NCBI RefSeq assembly: GCF_020382885.2
Contig: NC_058504.1
Coordinates: 14,209,019-14,273,018 of the forward strand
DNA from: Scatophagus argus
Taxonomy: Eukaryota > Chordata > Actinopteri > Scatophagidae
DNA: 64,000 nt
Reading direction: 5' to 3'
Made by a program: the position numbers and the translations under genes
In this document: positions 53,587 through 61,718 of the stretch, piece by piece
Layout of the letters: the number at the start of each line of letters is the position of its first letter
Numbering within the stretch: position 1 is the first letter of the stretch
The notes under the pieces: generated by a model
What the model was told of the DNA's origin: nothing
Seen by the model: the letters and a program-made list of their open reading frames with translations, nothing else
Databases searched by the model: none

Positions 53587-54678
53587 ATGATGGAAAGTAT
53601 TCAATCGTTAAAAGACATTTGGAAACAAACAACAAACCACAGTGACAACACAGAAATGTTTAATCTCCTGGTGAGACAGTTTTCAACTGAAGGAGAGGAA
53701 AATGATAATGATGTGTCTTTTGAGAGGGTATTGCATCCTTATATAAGACCACAAGAAGCTGAAAGAGAGAAGCAATATGCATTTTCTGTCATCCTCATGA
53801 AAGACAACAGACAAATGTTTTTTCCACCAGTTTATCCAGATTTTACAACCAACAAAGAGTCTGGTGGTCCAAAAACAGCAATCCACAGTGAAGAAATTTT
53901 AATTAAACAACTGGATAACTTTATGTGCCAAAATGGAACAAAGGTGAAACAAGTTTTGATTTACACGTATTACAGCCCGTGTTTAAAGAGGAACAGACCT
54001 GACCCTTGTATGTTTCAGGTTATAGACAGTGCCGCTGCATGGTTTACGCGTTATGGTGTTTACACTTATGTGGTATTCACAAAGTCATGGGGATTAAACG
54101 GTCCAAATTATTTTAAAAATCTCAGTTATGCCACTATCTCATGTCCCTGCAGTGTTTTTTATCCGTATATTGAAAAAAGCAAGGGCACTTCTTTCTGTTT
54201 GGATCATAAGAATCTGAGAAGCATTTTTAAAAAAAGTGACGTCTACAAGACATTGTCACGTGTTGAAGACAATGATAAAAATACTCTACGCTGCAGTATT
54301 AAGTCTGCTCATGAAACCCTTGTGACGCTGGCTCAAAATTCACATGGTCTGTGTAAACATCATTTGGAATGTGGAGAACAGGCAATTCAGTCTTTCTCAT
54401 TTCTGCCCGAAGTTCACCATGAAATTTGTGAGAAATTGGAGAAGGATTGGAAGGAAATGGTCAGAAACAGTTCGATGACAGTGATCAGAAAAACCATCAC
54501 AGAAGAATTCAACAGTGCTGTAGTTCATCTATTTAGAGAACAGTTGGAGTCATCTGTGGGGAAGAGCAGCCCCCTGCGGCTTCACTGTATTCCTTGCCCT
54601 GCCCGCTTGTCTCCTCGGCGCTCTTGTGCTCGATCACGAAGCAGAACGTTTGATTACCTATGCAGACAGCAGGACTAA
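53587..54678 (+). CDS. AID/APOBEC-like zinc deaminase candidate, tandem copy 3 (363 aa)
   Basis: Best reference copy. Residue map: YAFSVILMKD 64-73, H100-S-E102, VLIYTYYSPC132, C141, helix to AAAWF, strand GVYTYVVFTKSW, loop GLNGPNYF 169-176, CPC at 186-188, then helical regions with FNSAVVHLFREQLESSVG and an Arg/Ser-rich tail (RLSPRRSCARSRSRTF) that could be a nuclear localisation signal. Differs from copies 1/2 at the N-terminus (NHSD, FNLLVRQ) but agrees with copy 1 over HETLVTLAQ ... KHHLECGEQ. No frame damage. H-x-E with P-C-x(n)-C and alternating strand/helix order is the zinc cytidine-deaminase pattern; the 8-residue gap between cysteines (2-4 in typical AID/APOBEC) is the main reason for caution. 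Alternative: a structural zinc-binding protein with an inactive deaminase fold. Confidence 0.65.
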   Translation: MMESIQSLKDIWKQTTNHSDNTEMFNLLVRQFSTEGEENDNDVSFERVLHPYIRPQEAEREKQYAFSVILMKDNRQMFFPPVYPDFTTNKESGGPKTAIHSEEILIKQLDNFMCQNGTKVKQVLIYTYYSPCLKRNRPDPCMFQVIDSAAAWFTRYGVYTYVVFTKSWGLNGPNYFKNLSYATISCPCSVFYPYIEKSKGTSFCLDHKNLRSIFKKSDVYKTLSRVEDNDKNTLRCSIKSAHETLVTLAQNSHGLCKHHLECGEQAIQSFSFLPEVHHEICEKLEKDWKEMVRNSSMTVIRKTITEEFNSAVVHLFREQLESSVGKSSPLRLHCIPCPARLSPRRSCARSRSRTFDYLCRQQD

Positions 54679-54749
54679 GATAAGAATTCTTGCGGCATTG
54701 CTTATGATGCGACAGGAAACCAAGGGCTTTGGAAAGTTTTTTAATCCAT

Positions 54750-54857
54750 GTGAACAGCAGTTGAACATGGGTCAGTTAGTCCTAAGAAATGGACGAACGC
54801 CGTTCGGAAGGATGGGGCGATGGCCTACGTCGCCCCCGGCCGATCGAAAGGGAGTCG
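54750..54857 (+). rRNA. 28S rRNA-derived fragment, about 108 bp
   Basis: TGTGAACAGCAGTTGAACAT, GTCCTAAG, GCCGTTCGGAAGG, GGGCGATGGCC and CGGCCGATCGAAAGGGAGTCG-type phrases match an internal part of vertebrate 28S rRNA in order, with scattered C-to-T/G-to-A-type changes. It ends abruptly where 28S would continue GGTTCAG. It is not an rRNA gene. Confidence 0.85.
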
Positions 54858-55225
54858 AACCTTCTTCAACTCACCAATTTAAAAAAAGAAATCATACTGT
54901 TTAGCCCCCCCATTTCCCCACGACGATGTCAACCTTGGTCCTCTGTCCACCAGTCAAAAACTCACTGCCAGAAAGCTACGTGTTATATTTGGCTCAGCTT
55001 TACTCACTAACTTAACTTAATTGTTTTAACTTATTGGTTTTAAATTGTATATTTCCTTTTTTAAAAATGTAAATCTTGAACCTTGTTCACAATTTGTCTA
55101 TTTATGTTTTGTTTATTATTTATTTTGTTTATTGCCTTCTATTTGTGTAAAAATTGTCATTTTTGTTTTTAATGATTGTTATGCACTTGGGAAAGCTGGT
55201 TTTTGAAAGGTGCTATGCAAATTAA
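54750..55225 (+). mobile_element. 28S-headed SINE-like or chimeric retro-insertion
   Basis: A 28S-derived head (54750-54857), an unrelated body, and a LINE-like 3' tail (TGCACTTGGGAAAGCTGG ... AAGGTGCTATGCAAATTA, 55184-55224). It begins where unit 3 departs from units 1 and 2 (after GGAAAGTTTT). The architecture is that of a SINE with an rRNA head; a one-off template-switch chimera is the alternative. Target duplication could not be read because a Tc1-like element sits at its 3' end. Confidence 0.55.
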
Positions 55226-56014
55226 TACTGCTCAAACAAAAATAACGGGAACACTTAAACAACACAATGTAACTCCAAGTCAATCTGTGAAATCAGCCTG
55301 TCCAGTTTGGAAGCAACACTGATTGTGAATCAATTTCACCTGCTGTTGTGCAAATGGAACAGATACCCGGTGGAAATGAGAAGCAATTAGCAAGACAACC
55401 ACTAAAAAGGAGTGGTTCTGCAGGTGGTGCGAGCTGTGGCAAGAAGGTTTGCTGTGTCTGTCATCACAGTGTCCAGAGCATCGAGGAGATACCCGGAGAC
55501 AGGGGGCTTGTGCTTACAGCCCAACACCGTGCAGGGCGATTGGCATTTGCCAGAGAACACCAAGACTGGCGGGTTCGCCATTGGCACCCTGGGCTCTTCA
55601 TGGATGAGAGCATCCATCCATCCATCGCTCCATCCACCAACGCCACGTTGCACCACAGACTGTCCAAGAGTTGACTGATGCTTTAATGCAGGTCTGGGAG
55701 GAGATCCCTCAGGAGAACATCTGCCACCTCATCAGGAGCATGCCCAGGAGTTGTAGGGAGGTCATGCAGGCACATGGAGGCCACACACACTACTGAGCCT
55801 TATTTTGACTTGTCTTGAGGAATTTTCACTCAAGTTGGATCAGCCTGTAATGTGATTTTCCACTTTTATTTTGAATATGATTCTGAATCCAGACCTCCAT
55901 GGGATACTAATTTTGATTTACATTGATCATTTTTATGTTATTTTGTACTCAACATATTCTACTATGTAATGAATGTGTTATTTTAGTGTTCCCTTTATTT
56001 TTTTGAGCAGTGTA
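55226..56014 (+). mobile_element. Tc1/mariner-type element, internally deleted
   Basis: Ends CTGCTCAAACAAAAATAACGG and (inverse of right end) CTGCTCAAAAAAATAAAGGG are related inverted repeats with TA at the boundaries. The interior keeps transposase-like phrases (AAGAAGGTTTGCTGTGTCTG, CATCGAGGAGATACCCGGAG, GGAGGAGATCCCTCAGGAGA), but frames are broken and the middle is missing. An ATCC run at 55610 interrupts it. Confidence 0.7.
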
Positions 56015-56099
56015 TATGTGTGTGTATAATGTTTTGTATAACTATCATATTTCTGGTTCATTTTTGCTTTTTGTTTTTTTTGTTTGTTTTGTGTCATGT

Positions 56100-56340
56100 T
56101 AGCATTGCTGTTTGTGGATTATAGCTTTGTTTTCAACACCATCATCCCAGACATCCTGGTCAATAAGATGGCAGCCTTAGGCCTGCCCTCACTCACTTGT
56201 GCTTGGGTCAAAGACTTTTGACCAGTCACTCCCAGACTGTGAAGACTGGCAATCTGTCCTACCTGCACACTCAGCACTGGCTTCTGAAGTGTGTCTTCAC
56301 AGAGTCACTGTGGTGTTGAAGACATCATGCCTCGTTCTCG
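56100..56340 (+). pseudogene. Non-LTR (LINE) reverse transcriptase fragment
   Basis: LLFVDYSFVFNTIIPDIL ... LVNKMAALGLPSLTCAWVKD is the palm/thumb part of a CR1/Rex-type LINE RT (upstream Asp motif VDYS-x-x-FNTI), then a TGA and frame loss. The continuing phrase CCTACCTGCACACTCAGCAC recurs at 58350. Confidence 0.7.
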
Positions 56341-56572
56341 TTCTGTCTGCGTGTGAAGTGCAGCCAAACTGAAATTATGTTCATCAGAGATACTTCAGTT
56401 ATTATCTCACCGAAGCTGAAATTTACACTTGGAAGACAGGGGCTTCTGAGGACAAGGGAGTGGCGCAAGCAGAGTACAGGGAATGGCAGACAAGAAGAAA
56501 CAATGTGCCCGGAGAGAAAAGAAAGGAAAGCGGGCAGGCTCGCATGCCCAGCTAAAGGCTAGCAAGCCACCA

Positions 56573-56662
56573 ATTCAAGATCGACGTTCAAGATCGACGT
56601 TCAAGATCGGCGTTCAAGATCGACGTTCAAGATCGGCGTTCAAAATCGACGTTCAAGATCGA
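56573..56662. repeat. 13-bp minisatellite, array 1
   Basis: About 7 copies of GTTCAAGATCGAC/GGC. The 13-bp period gives a 13-residue peptide period through frame rotation. Similar arrays at 57568 and 58656. Confidence 0.93.
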
Positions 56663-56965
56663 CGGCCTGGAGCTTTTCTGGGCGGACGGCAACCACTGGT
56701 TGGTGGAAGACACGAGGAGGAGGACTGTGAATTAAGGTATGGAGGCCTGACGTGAGATACAGGCATGGCGAGGCATGGCGTGGAATTCTGCTGTGGCGTG
56801 GGAATCCGAGGCGGCTGACGACTGGACCCTCGAAGTCGCGATTGGAGGGCTATGGACCACAGCGGCAGGCAGCAGGCAGCCTGGTCTGTGGAGTCGGGAC
56901 AGGCGCGCTGATTTCCATGGTGGTGGAGGGCCCGGTCCGTGGAGTATTGTTAAGTCGCTCTTAGG
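56663..56965. repeat. Cassette following minisatellite array 1
   Basis: GGCCTGGAGCTTTTCTGGGC ... GGTTGGTGGAAGACACGAGG ... TGCTGTGGCGTGGGAATCCG. Repeated after arrays 2 and 3. Confidence 0.9.
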
Positions 56966-57560
56966 GTGACGCATGGGTAATTGTTGCAAAATTTGCCCAG
57001 CACTCCAGCCTCGAGCCCGTTATTCGAAATGGACTACAGACACATGTACAAGAACAATAAGCAGGTTCAGATCGCTCTTCTTTGACCCAAATAAGATGTC
57101 CGTGGACCTTGATCGCCCTTGCTGAGAGGAAGCATCAGCAGTCTGACATGTTTAAAGGACCAGAGGTACACCTCGACTTGACTCCCAGTGCCTCTGGTGT
57201 GTATGACTGCATTTTTTCACAGTATAGGCATTAAGATTGTATTTATTTGTTTGTTCTTCTTCTTTTAATTTATTTTAACATTGTTTTAGATACAGCAGAA
57301 GCCATTCATGGTTTTGAGTATTGACTAGTAATTTCCAGTCTTTCCCACAGGACTTTGTGAGACTATGGTGAGTGAACCTCCGATGCTCTAGGGGACTCTA
57401 TAGGCCTGTCTGCTGTGGCGCCGAGCACAGGCGGACTCAGCCCTGAGACAGTGAGCTGCGGCCCCTCTGCTGTGACGTGATGAGCAGGCGGACCCAGCCC
57501 GGGAACAGTGAGCTGCTGCCCCTCTGCTGTGGCGTGAACAGCAGGCAGACCCAGCCTAAA
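56966..57560. other. Spacer between repeat cassettes
   Basis: Contains GC-rich phrases (CTGCTGTGGCG..., 57408-57560) in three variant copies of about 60 bp. No gene recognised. Confidence 0.5.
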
Positions 57561-57567
57561 TGCTGGG

Positions 57568-57676
57568 CGGCGTTCAAGATCGACGTTCAAGATCGGCGTT
57601 CAAGATCGGCGTTCAAGATCGGCATTCAAGATCGACGTTCAAGATCGGCGTTCAAAATCGACGTTCAAGATCGACG
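57568..57676. repeat. 13-bp minisatellite, array 2
   Basis: About 8 copies of the same unit, followed by the same cassette as array 1. Confidence 0.93.
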
Positions 57677-57884
57677 GCCTGGAGCTTTTCTGGGCGGACG
57701 GCAACCACTGGTTGGTGGAAGACACGAGGAGGAGGACTGTGAATTAAGGCATGGAGGCCTGACGTGAGATACAGGCATGGCGAGGCATGGCGTGGAATTC
57801 TGCTGTGGCGTGGGAATCCGAGGCGGCTGACGACCGGACTATAGACCACAGTGGCAGGCAGCAGGCAGCAGGCAGCCTGGTCCG

Positions 57885-58165
57885 TGGAGTCGGGACAGGA
57901 GCGCTGGTCTCCACTGTGGCCTCCACTGTGGCAGATGGCCTGGTCCGTGGAGTCGGGACGGCAGCGTTGGTCTCCACGGTGGCGGACGACCTGGTCCGTG
58001 GAGTCGGGACAGGAGCGCTGGTCTCCACTGTGGCAGATGGCCTGGTCCGTGGAGTCGGGACGGCAGCGTTGGTCTCCACGGTGGCGGACGGCCTGGTCCG
58101 TGGAGTCGGGACGGCAGCGTTGGTCTCCACGGTGGCGGACGACCTGGTACGTGGAGTCTGGTAAG
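57885..58165. repeat. 51-bp minisatellite
   Basis: About 5.5 copies of a unit with core CTGGTCCGTGGAGTCGGGAC and TTGGTCTCCACGGTGGC. Because 51 is a multiple of 3, several frames on both strands stay open (17-residue repeat, e.g. DGLVRGVGTAALVSTVA). Those frames are not evidence of a gene. A shorter version follows array 3 (58960-59090). Confidence 0.93.
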
Positions 58166-58319
58166 GAGTGCTGATCTCCATGGCGGCTGACTGCCTGGTC
58201 CATGGCGTCGGGACTGGAGGTACAGACGCCGGACAGGCACAGCTAGGCACCGGTTCTGGGGAGCTTGTCGCCGACTGCAGGCCAATCCTAGATCTCCTGT
58301 GACTCGTGCACCTTCCACA

Positions 58320-58610
58320 GGGGCCCAAGACTGGGAAGATTGGCAGTCTCTCCTACCTGCACACTCAGCACTGGCTTCTGAAGTGAGTCTTCACAGAGTC
58401 ACTGTGGTGTGGAAGACATCATGCCTCGTTCTCGTCCTGTCCATCGACTTCAGGAAAAACATAGCAGCCCCTCCTGCCCTATACATCAAAAACGACTGTG
58501 TAGAGAGTACACACTTTCAAATTCCTCGGCACCCTCATATCAGCTCACCTCTCCTGGACCCTAAGCACCACGACAGTCATCAAGTACAAGATGGCAGCAC
58601 ACAGTAGAGC
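58320..58610 (+). pseudogene. LINE RT C-terminal fragment
   Basis: Plus-strand phrases corresponding to the CR1/Rex-type region after the RT domain (ALYIKNDCVE ... THFQIPRHPHISSPLLD ... HHDSHQV) with frameshifts. It starts with the block also seen at 56245-56340. Confidence 0.55.
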
Positions 58611-58655
58611 AGCGGCTTCTCGAGCTCCCGGGACTAAGCCTTATTTCAACAACTC

Positions 58656-58735
58656 GGCATTCAAGATCAACGTTCAAGATTGGCGTTCAAGATCGGCGTT
58701 CAAGATCGACGTTCAAGATCAGCGTTCAAGATCGA
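58656..58735. repeat. 13-bp minisatellite, array 3
   Basis: About 6 copies, followed by a third cassette and partial 51-bp units up to about 59190. Confidence 0.92.
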
Positions 58736-59194
58736 CGGCCCGAAGCTTTTCTGGGCGGAGGGCAACCACTGGTTGGGGAAGACACGAGGAGGAGGACTGT
58801 GAATGAAGGTATGGAGGCCTGACGTGGCGACCTGATGAGACATGGCATGGAAGCCTGACGTGGGATACAGGCTTGGCGAGGCATGGCGTGGAACTCTGCT
58901 GTGGCGTGGGAATCCGGAGTCGCGACTGGAGGGCTATGGACCACGGCGGCAGGCAGCCTGGTCCGTGCAATCGGAACTGGAGCGCTGGTCTCCACAGCGG
59001 TGGACGCCCTAGTCCGTGGAGTCGGGACAGGAGCGCTGGTCTCTACTGCGGCGGACGGTCTGGCGTGTGGAGTCGGGACTGGAGGTACAGACGCCGGACA
59101 GGCACAGCTAGGCACAGGTTGTGGGGAGCCTGTCGCCGACTGCAGGCCAATCCTAGACCTCCTGTGACTCATGTGCACCTTCCACAGGGGCCCA

Positions 59195-59600
59195 AGACTG
59201 GGAAGTAGAAAACTTCCTCCAGTACACAGTAATCCCCTTTGGAAAATGCTCCTGCAACCTGAATGGTAAATAAGGTGCTAGGAGATATTCTGAACTGTAG
59301 GTCGTACCTAGGTGACATTGCTGTTTACTCTGATGATGGGGTGAGTCATATAACTACATTAAGGGAAGTTTTCAGACGCCTTTCAGCTACATCCCTTACC
59401 TTGAATCTTGCCAAATGTGAATTTGGGAAAGGTACTGTGCTCTATCTTGGTCATCATGTTGGTAGTGGACAAGCGTGTCCTGTGGATGCCAAGGTCTCAG
59501 CTATTGCTGTCCTGGGGTCGAGTGTTAATCCCATTCAGATCCTTACCAACCACAACCCTCAAGTGTCTCTCAAGGATGTACACTATATTGCCAAAAGTAT
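59195..59600 (+). pseudogene. Ty3/gypsy reverse transcriptase fragment
   Basis: ENFLQYTVIPFGKC ... then SYLGDIAVYSDDGVSHITTL ... VFRRLSATSLTLNLAKCEFG ... TVLYLGHHVGSGQ: the palm and following part of gypsy RT. The usual YLDD catalytic motif reads YLGD, so an active-site Asp is lost. A frame break lies before 59263. Downstream text resembles a degraded RNase H/RT connection (TNHNPQVSL). Confidence 0.8.
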
Positions 59601-59639
59601 TCACTCACTCCTCCTCTTCTCTCTTGTGTTCCACAGGTG

Positions 59640-60232
59640 AAAGTTCCTAGAGTGGATCCACCTGTGTAGCCAGGCTGTGCTGCTGTTGGTCCATTGAAGC
59701 TTAAAGTTGGCCAATCATCATTAGGGGCCTCTATATATAAAAGCTGGCACACCTGCATGCTCTCTCTGGACCTTGATTCTTGTCTTTCATGCTGAGTCTT
59801 GTGTTTACTTGGCAAGTTAAGGTAAAGGTATGTGGTGGGAGATAGGGGTAACTAGGTTAGTTTGGGATGTACACCCTATACATTTCTGCAGCAAATAGAA
59901 GTTACTTGTCTACATACACTAGCTTTATTGGTTGGTGCCACCCATTGTATTTCATTTATTTAAGTCTCTTTTTAGATAAGAGAGGTAGGCCTTTTGTTTG
60001 TTCTTTTATTGCAATCAGTAGTGATTAGTCAGGCCTAGTTTTATTGTACTGTTTTTGATTATTTTGGCGCAACCACACAGCCCCCTTCCCATTCTTTTTG
60101 GTTTAAATTCCTGTTAAATTTAGTTTGCTATAAAAATAAAACATTTTTATTTTTCCCTACCACCTTGGCTCCATTAAATTATTTGGTTGTTGTGTTACAG
60201 CCTCCGGCTGACTCAATGAGGGCGTAACAGCA
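59640..60232 (+). repeat. Probable gypsy-type LTR
   Basis: Contains a promoter-like TATATATAAAAGC (59731), poly(A) signal AATAAAAC (60135), then a T-rich stretch, and ends GAGGGCGTAACA at about 60230. It lies just downstream of the gypsy RT piece. The second LTR was not found, so the bounds are approximate. Confidence 0.4.
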
Positions 60233-61529
60233 ACTCTGTTTTCTTTACTGTGATATGGTTTATACACTGTTTGAATACACACTATAAATAGTGCAGACTG
60301 TTATAAACCAGCATTAACAGTATACCTGTCTTATTAATTCAACACATATGCAAATATTAGTCTGTATTTATCTGTTGTTTGTTACTTAGCATGACAGTTT
60401 ATGAATATGGAATAGTCTTTTGTCTTGACTGGAATTATGGCTTTTACATGGATTTAATTCATGCCTTATCAGCTATTTAGATTTTTCAGAAGTGTTCTGC
60501 CCATATACAAATCAGAGATGTTCTTGACAACCAATTTTACTGCCTAGTCTAAAAGTAAGAAAACACTCAGAAAATGGGTTAAATGCTCCTGAAAATACAA
60601 TAAAAGTGCGTTTCAAAACTGCTGTTCACATTCTTGTGATTTTGTTAACATTAGTATGCTGAATAATGCCCGCTCCCCTTTTTTTTCCAAACGAAGTGAC
60701 ATTTGCTTAGGAAGACATATAATTTTGTCAAAGCCAGACCCTATTTCACTTGCAGCAAAAAGAAATTCTGTAATTTTTGGTGAAAACAATATTAATTTGT
60801 TCATTGAAATCAATGGACAGTGTGTGTCCTTTAAACATATCAAAATTATTTATTATGCATATGGGCAATTTGTTTTTGACTGCTATAGCTAATATAACTA
60901 AACATCTTTATATTTAATTATCATTGTTCAAAGAGAGGAAAAGTCTTGTAGGAGTCGACAGACGCGCCGGCGCGTCCTTATCACAAGACCACTTTAAGAC
61001 GACGTAGCTGCAAGATGCAGCCTCGCTGAATCCCAGTTTTTTTTGTGTCGAAAGTGGGCACTTCAAACTATATACCAGTTTTTTATTTTGTTAATATGTC
61101 AAGTAAAACCCGAGTTATGATAAAAAATATACGCACTGTTTTTTTCATGACCATTGCCATCACGTTTGGTGCGCGTTTGGGGCGCGCATTTTATTCAAGA
61201 AGACGCAGTAAACACCAGCGCATTGAGCGCACTTCATTCAGCGCATTTCAGCGCATTTTCCCCAGTCGGATTTTAGAGTTTTGTGTGATTTTAGGTCCAG
61301 TGTGTCAATACAGTATGTTAAAATGAAAAAAACAACAGTAAATCACACTTGTGAGGTTGTGCTGATCAAAAATGATTCCAAAATGGCAAGATAAAAAAAA
61401 TTCTAAGTTGAAATATAAAATTAGAATCAAAAATAGTCAACAACTGACAATTATACATGACTTCAGAGGGTTAATGAAGACCATTGACTATGACTATGGT
61501 TCAACCATAATTTTCATTTGTTATGCATC
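60233..61529. other. Gene-free stretch
   Basis: AT-rich, with one GC-richer patch at 60955-61020 (CGCGCCGGCGCG palindromic core at 60962) and a series of GCGCATT/GCGCACT motifs at 61170-61260. No gene recognised. Confidence 0.5.
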
Positions 61530-61718
61530 AGAAGAACGACCGGTAAAGCTGGGAAACATCCTGTCATTCACTGCAGGATGCCATGTTGTGCCACCTATTG
61601 GGTTTTCTCCTCAACCCTCGCTGGTTGTTTTATTTTCCAGACAGGGAGCCACTCAACCACCTGTATGAGAATTCACCAATCCTACGAGGACAAAGGTAAT
61701 GTGGACTTTGCAGTCTGA
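61530..61718 (+). pseudogene. HECT-type E3 ligase C-lobe fragment, frameshifted
   Basis: KLGNILSFTAGCHVVPPIGF matches the HECT C-lobe start (L-x-F-x-T/A-G-x-x-x-x-PP-x-GF) seen in G2E3-like fish proteins. The frame is then lost and resumes one frame over as TTCMRIHQSYEDKGNVDFAV, where HECT has the T-C-x-x-x-L-x-x-P-x-Y region with the catalytic Cys. Only about 60 codons; no flanking exons recognised. Assignment rests on motif order. Confidence 0.45.

Noticed and set aside
54750-54857. rDNA unit
   Set aside because: Only about 108 bp of 28S with point changes and abrupt ends; no adjacent rRNA sequence.
57652-58328. Long Pro/Thr-rich minus-strand frames (183 and 194 codons)
   Set aside because: They are products of a 51-bp tandem repeat that keeps many frames open; overlapping frames on both strands are equally open.
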